Below the pieces are notes generated by a model. The model was not told where the DNA came from and did not search any database. It worked only from the letters and a program-made list of their open reading frames with translations. Shown piece by piece: positions 1-5,869 of a DNA stretch of 5,869 nucleotides. The stretch is taken from the NCBI GenBank assembly GCA_903899865.1, contig CAIUKZ010000047.1, forward strand, positions 1-5,869. Reading direction: 5' to 3'. Source of the stretch: an uncultured Bacteroidales bacterium. GTDB lineage: Bacteria > Bacteroidota > Bacteroidia > Bacteroidales > Paludibacteraceae. The position numbers were made by a program, and so were the translations under genes. How positions within the stretch are numbered: the stretch's first letter is position 1; every line of letters starts with the position of its first letter.

Positions 1-956
1 ATGGCATTGGCTATTGCCAAATTACCCTCAGCATTTTCAAAATCTATTGGATTTACCTTGTGTGGCATTGCCGACGACCCTACCTCGCCAGCCTTAATCT
101 TTTGTTTGAAATAATCCATGGACACATACGTCCATATATCACGACAAAAATCAACTAAAATGGTATTGATGCGCTTCATGGCATCAAACTGAGCTGCAAG
201 ATAATCATAATTGGAAATTTGGGTTGTCCATTGTTCACGCTCCAAACCAAGTTTTTCACCCACAAATTTATTCCCAAATTGCTTCCAATCTATACGTGGA
301 TATGCCACAGCATGTGCATTGAAATTACCTGTAGCACCGCCAAACTTCGCTGCATTGGGAGTTTTGCGCAATAAATCCAATTGCTGTGATAGACGGTTGG
401 CAAATACCATCATTTCTTTTCCTAATCTAGTGGGTGAAGCCGGCTGACCATGCGTTTTGGCAAGCATGGACACATCACGCCATTCTTCTACTAAATGGTT
501 CAGATTTTGAAGCAATGCGTCCATCTCCGGATAATAGATATTGTTCAAAGCATCCTTGATAGAATAAGGCACTGCGGTGTTGTTGATATCCTGCGATGTA
601 AGACCAAAGTGGATAAATTCCTTAAAAGTATCTAAGCCTAGGCTATCAAACTTTTCTTTCAAAAAATACTCTACTGCCTTTACATCATGATTGGTCACGG
701 CTTCAATTTCTTTGATACGCTGTGCATCCGTTTCAGAAAAGTCTTGGTAAATTTTCCTCAATTTTGGATATACTGATACCGGAACAGCCTCCAACTGCTT
801 CAATGGAATTTCACACAATGCAATAAAGTATTCTACTTCAACTAACACACGATAACGAATCAAAGCATATTCAGAAAAGTAAGCCGAATAAGAGGCGGTT
901 TTGCTTCTATATCTACCGTCAATAGGAGAAATAGCAGTTAATAATGACAGGTTCAT
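1..956 (-). CDS. purB: Adenylosuccinate lyase, 3' end cut by window edge
   Basis: The product is a cytosolic purine enzyme that releases fumarate from SAICAR (to AICAR) and from adenylosuccinate (to AMP). The frame is open from an ATG at 956-954 to the left edge, giving 318 residues; full-length relatives such as E. coli PurB have about 456. The N-terminus has the family opening TAISPIDGRY (residues 7-16). The fumarase/aspartase-superfamily signature GSSAMPHKVNP lies at residues 293-303, followed by IDFENAEGNL, which points to the E. coli-like PurB subfamily. THGQPASPT (168-176) carries His169, the probable catalytic acid, and Ser295 in the signature loop is the probable catalytic base (roles known from the family). 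What is missing is the C-terminal part after the signature. It lies downstream of recO in the same direction, with 122 bases between them and its own promoter-like element. No frameshift was seen in the part present. Confidence 0.97.
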   Translation of the reverse strand, partial: MNLSLLTAISPIDGRYRSKTASYSAYFSEYALIRYRVLVEVEYFIALCEIPLKQLEAVPVSVYPKLRKIYQDFSETDAQRIKEIEAVTNHDVKAVEYFLKEKFDSLGLDTFKEFIHFGLTSQDINNTAVPYSIKDALNNIYYPEMDALLQNLNHLVEEWRDVSMLAKTHGQPASPTRLGKEMMVFANRLSQQLDLLRKTPNAAKFGGATGNFNAHAVAYPRIDWKQFGNKFVGEKLGLEREQWTTQISNYDYLAAQFDAMKRINTILVDFCRDIWTYVSMDYFKQKIKAGEVGSSAMPHKVNPIDFENAEGNLAIANA

Positions 957-1020
957 ACAAATAATAATTGGTTGTTAATTCTTGAAAACAAACACCTTGC
1001 AATATGGAGTTTGGGGGTTG

Positions 1021-1028
1021 CAAAGTTA
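1021..1028 (-). promoter_or_regulatory. Putative purB promoter, -7 element
   Basis: Read on the minus strand this is TAACTTTG followed by CA, an exact fit to the Bacteroidota -7 consensus TAnnTTTG. It lies in the recO-purB gap and would give a leader of about 60 bases before the purB ATG. No TTG is visible at the expected -33 spacing, so the call rests on the -7 element and its position. Confidence 0.5.
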
Positions 1029-1078
1029 ATCAATTCTGTTGGATTAGAAAATTATATGGAAAGTAGATAATGGCTTTA

Positions 1079-1798
1079 TCAATCAAACAAACTTTGAAGT
1101 ACCGAAAGCGACTGCAATCCTTTGAATTCGGGGATATGTAATTGATAAAACTCCATCAAAGCTCCTAGTAGCTCCACCCGTCTTGTTCGGGAAAGCACAA
1201 GCCAATGGGCATCATGATACCCCCGCTCTAACAGGTCCGAAAATGCAGCACATACATCTTGCTGTATATAATGGCTAGGTGGGCACAAATTAGTAAAAAT
1301 GCCATGCTGCAGATCAAAATACTTACAGCCTTCCTGATTGGCACTTGCTTCAAAGCCCAAATACCTGGACAACTTGGCCATAAACACCAAATGAAAATTG
1401 GGAATACCTTCTTCACACAAATCAAGCTGTAAAATGGAGTTTTCGAGAAACGAATAGAGCAGTGGTTGCGATTCCTCATTCCGCAAGGTTTTATATAGAA
1501 GTTCAGCAATAAACAAAGCGATTGCATTTTTTATTGGATGACTAGATAGATTGACCAGAGGATGAACCATGTGAACATCCCGTATCTGATGTATCGATTT
1601 ACCCTGCTGGTGTATCACATCCATCTCAACCAAAGACAAGGGTTGAAAAAACGCATTCTTAAAGGGTGACCTTCTCTTTTTGGAGCCTCTCACAAAATAC
1701 GCACACCTGCCATTCTCCAAACTATAGACAGCAAGAATGGAAGCAACATCACTGTATGGAGTGACATGAAGTACAATAGCGGAAGTCTTTGATACCAT
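1079..1798 (-). CDS. recO: DNA repair protein RecO
   Basis: RecO is the cytosolic recombination mediator that, with RecR, loads RecA onto SSB-coated single-stranded DNA and anneals strands in the RecF pathway. The chosen product has 239 residues, normal for the family. The N-terminal OB-fold begins with SKTSAIVLHVTPYSD (residues 3-17) and continues through YFVRGSKK (34-41) and QPLSLVEMDV (52-61). The helical C-terminal part contains LGFEA (147-151), the YFDLQHGIF segment (160-168) seen in Bacteroidota RecO, and ends with FYQLHIPEFKGLQSLSVLQ. One Cys each at 158 and 172 flank the region where some RecO proteins bind zinc, but no complete four-Cys finger is present. The frame stays open to an ATG at 1879-1877, but the 27 extra residues are hydrophobic and unlike the family start, so the ATG at 1798-1796 is preferred. 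It sits upstream of purB on the same strand and is divergent from the tRNA-Glu/rpsT unit. Confidence 0.92.
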   Translation of the reverse strand: MVSKTSAIVLHVTPYSDVASILAVYSLENGRCAYFVRGSKKRRSPFKNAFFQPLSLVEMDVIHQQGKSIHQIRDVHMVHPLVNLSSHPIKNAIALFIAELLYKTLRNEESQPLLYSFLENSILQLDLCEEGIPNFHLVFMAKLSRYLGFEASANQEGCKYFDLQHGIFTNLCPPSHYIQQDVCAAFSDLLERGYHDAHWLVLSRTRRVELLGALMEFYQLHIPEFKGLQSLSVLQSLFD

Positions 1799-1818
1799 AA
1801 AATAGCGAAACAGTGCCA

Positions 1819-1826
1819 CAAAAATA
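1819..1826 (-). promoter_or_regulatory. Possible recO promoter, -7 element
   Basis: On the minus strand this reads TATTTTTG, fitting TAnnTTTG, about 20 bases before the preferred recO ATG at 1798. Transcription from here would start downstream of the alternative ATG at 1879, which supports the shorter protein. A good -33 TTG is absent and the region is AT-rich, so a chance match is possible. Confidence 0.35.
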
Positions 1827-1942
1827 ATCAATTTATCGCTCGCATCTACCACTATCAGACTAATGACTACACATTTCATGTAGCACAGGAACTGTATAAC
1901 AGCAAATTAGAAAAAAAATATAAACTTTTATGAAAAAACTCT

Positions 1943-1972
1943 TTGCTGTTTAAAAAAACTGCCGTATATTTG
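1943..1972 (+). promoter_or_regulatory. Promoter of tRNA-Glu/rpsT unit
   Basis: TTG at 1943-1945 (within TTTG), a 19-base spacer, then TATATTTG at 1965-1972 match both halves of the Bacteroidota primary sigma factor consensus (TTG, 19-21 bases, TAnnTTTG). Transcription would begin around 1976-1980, leaving roughly 43 bases of 5' leader to be trimmed before tRNA-Glu. This is the best promoter match in the window, as expected for a stable-RNA and ribosomal-protein unit. Confidence 0.8.
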
Positions 1973-2020
1973 CACCCGCAATTGAGAGAAACAAATCTCA
2001 CTGCAAAACGCCAATAATTT

Positions 2021-2092
2021 GGCCCATTCGTCTATCGGTTAGGACGCCAGGTTTTCATCCTGGAAAGAGGGGTTCGACTCCCCTATGGGCTA
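2021..2092 (+). tRNA. tRNA-Glu (anticodon UUC)
   Basis: A full cloverleaf can be drawn. The acceptor arms 2021-2027 and 2085-2091 pair, with G1-U72 as the end pair. The D stem is 2030-2033 with 2042-2045. The anticodon stem CCAGG/CCTGG (2047-2051, 2059-2063) encloses the loop TTTTCAT, whose anticodon TTC is at 2054-2056. The T stem is 2068-2072 with 2080-2084 around TTCGACT. The discriminator base is A2092. The 3' CCA is not encoded (CTA follows), so it must be added by the CCA-adding enzyme. The tRNA reads both GAA and GAG codons through a modified wobble U (family knowledge). It precedes rpsT by 35 bases on the same strand with no terminator between, so the two are probably cut from one transcript. 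Confidence 0.97.
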
Positions 2093-2127
2093 CTACAGTA
2101 AGTAAATTTAAAAGTTCAATAAGCAAG

Positions 2128-2382
2128 ATGGCAAACCATAAATCGTCTATCAAAAGAATTCGTCAAACTGACAAGAAAAAATTGCACAACCGCTACTATG
2201 CTAAAACAGCACGTAATGCTGTTCGCAAACTTCGTTCTACAGCCGACAAAGCAGTAGCAACAGAAATGCTACCAAAAATAGCTGCAATGCTTGACAAATT
2301 GGCAAAACGCAATATCATTCACAAAAACAAAGCTAGCAACTTGAAATCAAGGCTAACTATCTTTGTAAACAAGTTAGCATAA
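2128..2382 (+). CDS. rpsT: 30S ribosomal protein S20
   Basis: S20 is a small, basic, helical-bundle protein that binds 16S rRNA early in assembly of the 30S subunit. The 84-residue product has the usual length. It begins with the diagnostic MANHKSSIKRIRQTDKKK and continues with the conserved basic helix NRYYAKTARNAVRKL (residues 21-35). Near the C-terminus KRNIIHKNKASNLKSRL corresponds to the conserved segment of the family (hydrophobic-IHKNKA-basic). The ATG at 2128 gives the canonical start; no clear Shine-Dalgarno sequence precedes it, which is normal in Bacteroidota. It lies directly downstream of tRNA-Glu and is followed by a strong terminator, so it is the last gene of this unit. Confidence 0.97.
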   Translation: MANHKSSIKRIRQTDKKKLHNRYYAKTARNAVRKLRSTADKAVATEMLPKIAAMLDKLAKRNIIHKNKASNLKSRLTIFVNKLA

Positions 2383-2403
2383 TACGCTTCTATTATAAAA
2401 CAG

Positions 2404-2435
2404 AAGCCCTTTTCCAAATGGAGAAGGGCTTTTTT
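2404..2435 (+). terminator. Intrinsic terminator after rpsT
   Basis: A 12-base 5' arm (2404-2415) pairs with 2420-2431 around the loop AAAT. The GC-rich core is GCCC/GGGC, there is one G-U pair, and a T run spans 2430-2435. It begins about 20 bases after the rpsT stop. Read on the minus strand the same hairpin is followed by TTCTGTTTTA, a weaker U-rich tail, and it lies 41 bases beyond the stop of the convergent Rrf2 gene, so it may also end that transcript. Confidence 0.9.
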
Positions 2436-2442
2436 GTCATGC

Positions 2443-2469
2443 AGTGACACTACCGAGAGTGACACACTC
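2443..2469. repeat. Short direct and inverted repeats between convergent genes
   Basis: AGTGACAC occurs at 2443-2450 and again at 2458-2465 (15-base period). The second copy is part of a perfect inverted repeat, GAGTG-ACA-CACTC (2457-2469). A further inverted pair, GTCA/TGAC, flanks the first copy (2436-2439 and 2445-2448). No T run follows on either strand, so these are not good terminators. The function is unknown. Confidence 0.4.
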
Positions 2470-2475
2470 AATTTA

Positions 2476-2901
2476 TCACAGCTGAGAGGAATCAATGGGC
2501 GCTGGATCCATAATAATTTGCTCAAGCGTTTTCTTAAACAAAATTCGCTGAAAATCCAAACTAAACTCTTTCCAATACTTATTGGCTTTACAATCACATG
2601 AACGTGGGCACAAATCTACATTTTGAATACACTCCACCAATGGTATTGATTCAAATGCTGTATAGATATCCCACATGGATATTTCCTTTGCTGGTCTTGC
2701 CAACTTATATCCACCACCTCTACCCTTAGAGTTGGTAATCAATCCCTTTACTTTCAATGCTGATATAATGCTATCCAAGTACTTCAACGAAATGTCTTGA
2801 GTCGCAGCTATATCTTTTTGTAAAATTCCATTGGTTTCCTTGGAGGTGGCTATGGAAATCATCGTACGCAACCCATAACGGATTTTAGTGTTTATTTTCA
2901 T
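2476..2901 (-). CDS. Rrf2-family transcriptional regulator, four-Cys copy
   Basis: A 141-residue dimeric winged-helix repressor or activator of the Rrf2 superfamily (relatives include IscR, NsrR, RirA and CymR). The N-terminal helix MKINTKIRYGLRTM matches the IscR/CymR-type start. The helix-turn-helix is in about residues 26-50 (LQKDIAATQDISLKYLDSII), and the wing contains SKGRGGGYKLARP (58-70). The dimerisation helix and sensor region follow, with cysteines at 91, 98, 102 and 104 (C-x6-C-x3-C-x-C), where relatives hold an Fe-S cluster. Asn107 stands at the place of IscR His107, so ligation differs from E. coli IscR if a cluster is bound. It is the downstream member of a tandem pair; over residues 1-90 about 73% are identical to the upstream copy. 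It is convergent with rpsT. Its regulon cannot be read from the window: no isc, suf, cys or nitric-oxide genes are nearby. Confidence 0.9.
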   Translation of the reverse strand: MKINTKIRYGLRTMISIATSKETNGILQKDIAATQDISLKYLDSIISALKVKGLITNSKGRGGGYKLARPAKEISMWDIYTAFESIPLVECIQNVDLCPRSCDCKANKYWKEFSLDFQRILFKKTLEQIIMDPAPIDSSQL

Positions 2902-3051
2902 TCTTCAACTATCTTTGTTTTTTCGTTTGAATCAGTCTCTCTAATTCGTAGTTAGTCTATCAATAAACGAAAGAATAATACAACTTGTTCATCTGACTGG
3001 CAACAACTCATACAATTTTAAATATTTCTACACACGAACTATTCAAATTAA

Positions 3052-3065
3052 GAATTTACAAATCC
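3052..3065. promoter_or_regulatory. Candidate operator, AT-rich near-palindrome
   Basis: GAATTT-AC-AAATCC is an inverted repeat with five of six matches per arm. Its TTACAAAT core (3056-3063) recurs exactly at 3118-3125, 62 bases away, within another palindrome. Both lie upstream of the four-Cys Rrf2 gene. Autoregulation by one of the Rrf2 proteins is an inference; in AT-rich DNA such matches can be chance. Confidence 0.25.
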
Positions 3066-3114
3066 TGCATTTACTATAACATCAATAGGATATAAAAGTA
3101 AATATGTTATTTAG

Positions 3115-3128
3115 AAATTACAAATTTA
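3115..3128 (-). promoter_or_regulatory. Possible promoter with overlapping palindrome, four-Cys Rrf2 gene
   Basis: On the minus strand TAAATTTG (3128-3121) fits the Bacteroidota -7 element. It is the only exact match in the 240-base gap, and overlaps the perfect inverted repeat AAATT-ACA-AATTT (3115-3127). An upstream TTTG overlaps the stop codon of the preceding gene but sits only 14 bases away rather than 19-21. Use of this promoter would give a leader of about 210 bases. A regulator bound to the palindrome would block the promoter; this is inference. Confidence 0.3.
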
Positions 3129-3141
3129 ACCCGTCTGAAAA

Positions 3142-3570
3142 TCAAACGTGGTTGTTACATACGTTTTTTGTTTGATGAATAATTTGTTCCAAGGACTTGT
3201 TTGTGAGCATACTTCTATATTGATCACCAAATTCTTGCCAGAAGTTATTGGCAGTGCACTCGTGTCCTTGCCTATCACAAAAACTCAAATTATTGATACA
3301 ATCTACCACCACTATTTGCTCGAAGGCTGTGTAAATATCCAGCATCGATATTTCATCTGCTTTTCTCGACAATTTATAACCACTCCCCCTACCCTTCGAA
3401 TTGACTATGAGTCCCTTCACTTTAAGTGCCGCAACTATAGCATCCAAGTACTTCACTGAAATGTTTTGACTTTCGGCAATATCTTTTTGCAGCACTCCAT
3501 TTGGTTCTGTAGCTTTGGCAATTTCAATCATTGTACGAAGTCCGTACCTAATTTTTGTATTAATAACCAT
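3142..3570 (-). CDS. Rrf2-family transcriptional regulator, three-Cys copy
   Basis: A 142-residue Rrf2-superfamily winged-helix regulator, tandem paralogue of the gene downstream at 2476-2901. The N-terminus MVINTKIRYGLRTMIEIA, helix-turn-helix (about 26-50, ending KYLDAIVAALK) and wing SKGRGSGYKLSR (58-69) are almost those of its partner, so both may recognise similar DNA. The sensor region has Cys91, Cys98 and Cys105 (C-x6-C-x6-C), close to the C-x5-C-x5-C pattern of IscR, NsrR and RirA, plus His103. Asn108 replaces the IscR His ligand and Arg8 stands where Streptomyces NsrR has its Asp8 ligand, so the fourth cluster ligand is not obvious. An extra Cys138 lies in the tail. An Fe-S or nitric-oxide/iron sensing role is likely from family knowledge, but the exact signal is unknown. 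It follows polA by 124 bases on the same strand, with a promoter-like element between. Confidence 0.91.
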   Translation of the reverse strand: MVINTKIRYGLRTMIEIAKATEPNGVLQKDIAESQNISVKYLDAIVAALKVKGLIVNSKGRGSGYKLSRKADEISMLDIYTAFEQIVVVDCINNLSFCDRQGHECTANNFWQEFGDQYRSMLTNKSLEQIIHQTKNVCNNHV

Positions 3571-3596
3571 GGTTGTAAATATTGAGATTTCGATAA

Positions 3597-3604
3597 CAAA
3601 GGTA
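3597..3604 (-). promoter_or_regulatory. Putative promoter of three-Cys Rrf2 gene, -7 element
   Basis: On the minus strand TACCTTTG fits TAnnTTTG and lies 26 bases before the ATG at 3570, allowing a short leader. A TTTG occurs upstream but only 13 bases away, shorter than the standard 19-21. TTGTAAAT at 3573-3580, between this element and the start codon, resembles the near-palindromes before the other Rrf2 gene and could be an operator. Confidence 0.45.
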
Positions 3605-3694
3605 GCTATATCTGCATCAAACTAGGTTTTCGACTACCTAAAATTTTACATCATTTAAATATTTAGAGTAAGATGCTGGCAAAATGGGTTGAGT

Positions 3695-5869
3695 TCAATG
3701 TGCTTCAAGCCAATTATTTCCCATGCCACAATCTGCTATCAAAGGCACTTTTAACTGAATAGCATTCTCCATCTCCTCCACTACCACATGGTGCACTGAC
3801 TCAATTTCTGAGTTTGGAACTGTGAAGTTCAACTCATCATGCACTTGCATGGTCATTTTTGCAGTTAACCCTTCCGCAGCAAGTCTGTTTTGGATATTCA
3901 CCATTGCTATCTTGATGATGTCAGCAGCTGTCCCTTGAATCGGAGCATTAATGGCATTGCGTTCTGCAAATCCACGCACGATACTGTTTTGAGAATTGAT
4001 ATCTGGCAAAAAGCGCTTTCGACCAAATAGTGTTTCTACGTAACCAAGTTCTTTTGCCTTGTGGATGCTTGCATCCATGTATGATTTTACTTGTGGATAG
4101 GTAGAGAAATAACCTTCTATCAGCTCTTTGGCTTCAGTGCGAGATATCCCTAGTCGCTCTGACAATCCAAATGCAGAGATTCCGTAGATGATACCGAAAT
4201 TGGCTGTTTTGGCTTTCCTTCTCATATCAGAAGTCACTTCATTGAGTGGCAACTTATAAATCTTAGCAGCGGTAGCAGTGTGAATATCATGCCCAGAGTT
4301 AAATGCATCCAACATATTGGCATCTCCGCTCAAATGTGCCATAATGCGGAGTTCTATCTGAGAATAGTCGGCACTTAGAAAAATAGCATCGGCATCTGGT
4401 ATAAACGCTTTGCGTATTTCCTTACCCTGAGCATCGCGAATGGGGATGTTTTGCAAGTTGGGATTGGTAGAACTGAGTCGGCCAGTAGCAGCTACCGTCT
4501 GGTTATACGAGGTGTGAACCTTGCCAGTCTTCGCATTGACCATCAATGGCAAAGCGTCAATATACGTACTTAACAGTTTCTTCAGACCTCTATAATCTAA
4601 TATTTTTGAGACAATAGGATGTTTGGATTGCAGTTTTTCTAACACTTCTTCTGCTGTAGAGTATTGCCCTGTCTTTGTTTTTTTTGCCTTTGGGTCTAGT
4701 GCCAATTTATCAAACAGAATCTCACCAACTTGTGCTGGCGAACTGACATTAAAATGAATGCCAGCCATGTCTTGTATCTCAGCTTCCAACTTTTGCATCT
4801 CTGCAGTAAGTATCACTGAACTATGGCTCAACGCTTCTGTATCAATTCTGACTCCCGTCTTCTCCATGGACAGAAGTACTTTCATCAACGGCATTTCTAT
4901 TTCGTAAAACAATTTTTGCAGTCCGTTGGCAATGATTTCCTTCTCCAAAATTTGTTTTAGTCGGAATGTCACATCAGCATCCTCAGCTGCATAGTCGCAT
5001 AGCAGTTGTACATCCACTGTACGAATGCTGGCTTGATTTTTTCCTTTTCCACCGACCAAGTCCTCATAATGGATGGTGCGATAATTGAGGTAAATTTCGG
5101 CTAAGTAATCCATGCCGTGTCTTAACTCTGGCTGAATCAGATAATGTGCTATCATCGTATCAAAGCATGGTCCCTTCACCTCTATACCATATTGAGAAAG
5201 CATGAGTATGTCAAACTTGAGATTCTGTCCAACTTTTTCTATTTGGTCATTTTGAAAAAAAGCTTTGAATTCATTTAATACCTCAATCAATTCCGACTTA
5301 TCTTCAGGCATTGGAACATAAAACGCGTCCCCCTCTTTAAAACAAAAAGAAAGCCCAACGATATCATCAGCAAACATATCCAAACCGGTGGTTTCTGAAT
5401 CAAATGCTACGGATTTCTGCGAGAAAAGTTGTGAAATAAGATTGGCTCTCTTCACTTTACTATCAATCAACTGATAGTTATGAGGATTAGAAAGAATCGA
5501 TCTCAACCCTCCATCTTCTGGTGGAGTAGAAACTGCAACTTCTACCGCTTTGGGCTGTGCTGGAGTGGCAGGTGCAACTGGCTTTTCGTCGTCACCAAAA
5601 AGCGACATTTGACCTGCTGGTTGGGACTTCGAGGATTTAGTTTTGGGTAAAGGTTGATCGGGAGGAAAAGAGCTAAAACCATTTCCCACTTTGGCAGAAT
5701 GAGTTCTAAACTCCAATTCATCAAACAGACTTTTCAATTCACTTTCATTGGGAGGAACACATTTCATAGCGTCTTCATCAAACGCAATGGGCACATCGGT
5801 GCGAATGGTGGCTAAGAATCTTGAAAAAATTATCTGCTCCTTATTTGCCTCGATTTTGGTTTTCAATGC
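3695..5869 (-). CDS. polA: DNA polymerase I, 5' end cut by window edge
   Basis: PolA fills gaps and replaces RNA primers during lagging-strand synthesis and excision repair. The window holds 724 residues up to the TGA at 3697-3695; the 5'-nuclease domain is mostly outside. The frame is open through the right edge, and the TTG at 5866-5864 is an internal Leu, not a start: ALKTKIEANKEQ is the usual end of the 5'-nuclease domain. Numbered from the first codon in the window: a Pro/Ser/Lys-rich linker (about 58-120) with QMSLF at 87-91, a sliding-clamp-like motif; the 3'-5' exonuclease with Asp157 and Glu159 (FDSETTG), Asp220 (NLKFD) and Tyr293/Asp297 (YAAED), all intact, so proofreading is expected; then the polymerase with motif A DYSQIELR (Asp501), motif B RRKAKTANFGIIYG (Arg550, Lys554, Phe558, Tyr562) and motif C VHDE (His677, Asp678, Glu679). 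It is followed on the same strand by the Rrf2 pair. Confidence 0.97.
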   Translation of the reverse strand, partial: ALKTKIEANKEQIIFSRFLATIRTDVPIAFDEDAMKCVPPNESELKSLFDELEFRTHSAKVGNGFSSFPPDQPLPKTKSSKSQPAGQMSLFGDDEKPVAPATPAQPKAVEVAVSTPPEDGGLRSILSNPHNYQLIDSKVKRANLISQLFSQKSVAFDSETTGLDMFADDIVGLSFCFKEGDAFYVPMPEDKSELIEVLNEFKAFFQNDQIEKVGQNLKFDILMLSQYGIEVKGPCFDTMIAHYLIQPELRHGMDYLAEIYLNYRTIHYEDLVGGKGKNQASIRTVDVQLLCDYAAEDADVTFRLKQILEKEIIANGLQKLFYEIEMPLMKVLLSMEKTGVRIDTEALSHSSVILTAEMQKLEAEIQDMAGIHFNVSSPAQVGEILFDKLALDPKAKKTKTGQYSTAEEVLEKLQSKHPIVSKILDYRGLKKLLSTYIDALPLMVNAKTGKVHTSYNQTVAATGRLSSTNPNLQNIPIRDAQGKEIRKAFIPDADAIFLSADYSQIELRIMAHLSGDANMLDAFNSGHDIHTATAAKIYKLPLNEVTSDMRRKAKTANFGIIYGISAFGLSERLGISRTEAKELIEGYFSTYPQVKSYMDASIHKAKELGYVETLFGRKRFLPDINSQNSIVRGFAERNAINAPIQGTAADIIKIAMVNIQNRLAAEGLTAKMTMQVHDELNFTVPNSEIESVHHVVVEEMENAIQLKVPLIADCGMGNNWLEAH

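Noticed and set aside
211..447. Plus-strand open frame of 78 codons
   Set aside because: It lies entirely antisense to purB, whose minus-strand frame carries clear family motifs; the plus-strand product resembles nothing recognisable.
2319..2597. Minus-strand open frame of 92 codons
   Set aside because: It overlaps the end of rpsT, its terminator and the end of the Rrf2 gene in a different frame; it runs through a strong hairpin and has no recognisable motif.
3148..3459. Plus-strand open frame of 103 codons
   Set aside because: It is antisense to the three-Cys Rrf2 gene, with no family motif; it is a by-product of that gene's codon use.
3623..3640. Hairpin TAGGT/ACCTA after polA as a terminator
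   Set aside because: Only five base pairs with an eight-base loop, and no T run follows on the minus strand; too weak to call a polA terminator.
3017..3664. Identical 11-mer TTTAAATATTT before both Rrf2 genes (3017-3027 and 3654-3664)
   Set aside because: Pure A/T sequence in AT-rich intergenic DNA, at different distances from the two starts (about 116 and 84 bases); chance is the simpler explanation.
5864..5866. TTG as the start codon of polA
   Set aside because: The frame remains open upstream to the window edge and the residues around it match the end of the 5'-nuclease domain, so this is an internal Leu codon.

Overview
The window looks like ordinary chromosomal DNA from a member of the Bacteroidota. 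Several starts are preceded by the -7 element typical of that phylum (TAnnTTTG), Shine-Dalgarno sequences are not evident, the DNA is AT-rich, and the RecO, S20 and PolA proteins carry Bacteroidota-style sequence. No mobile element, CRISPR array or phage gene was found.

Left part (1-1880, minus strand): the N-terminal two thirds of purB (adenylosuccinate lyase, running off the left edge) lies downstream of recO (recombination mediator). A promoter-like element between them suggests purB is at least partly transcribed on its own. The open frame of recO extends 27 codons upstream of the start that fits the family, so the shorter start is chosen.

Middle (1940-2435, plus strand): a textbook Bacteroidota promoter drives tRNA-Glu(UUC), followed 35 bases later by rpsT (ribosomal protein S20) and a strong intrinsic terminator. 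This is a compact translation unit.

Right part (2476-5869, minus strand): reading in the direction of transcription come polA (DNA polymerase I, 5' end outside the window), then two tandem, closely related Rrf2-family regulators. The two regulators share nearly the same DNA-binding domain but differ in cysteine arrangement in the presumed iron-sulfur region. This pair, and the AT-rich near-palindromes in front of the downstream copy, are the most interesting part of the window. PolA keeps all proofreading and polymerase catalytic residues and carries a putative sliding-clamp binding peptide in its linker.

The genes are mainly housekeeping (purine synthesis, repair, translation, replication). 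No clearly new system is visible. There is no gene-free stretch above 300 bases. The longest gaps (1799-2020 and 2902-3141) hold promoters and candidate operator sequences.
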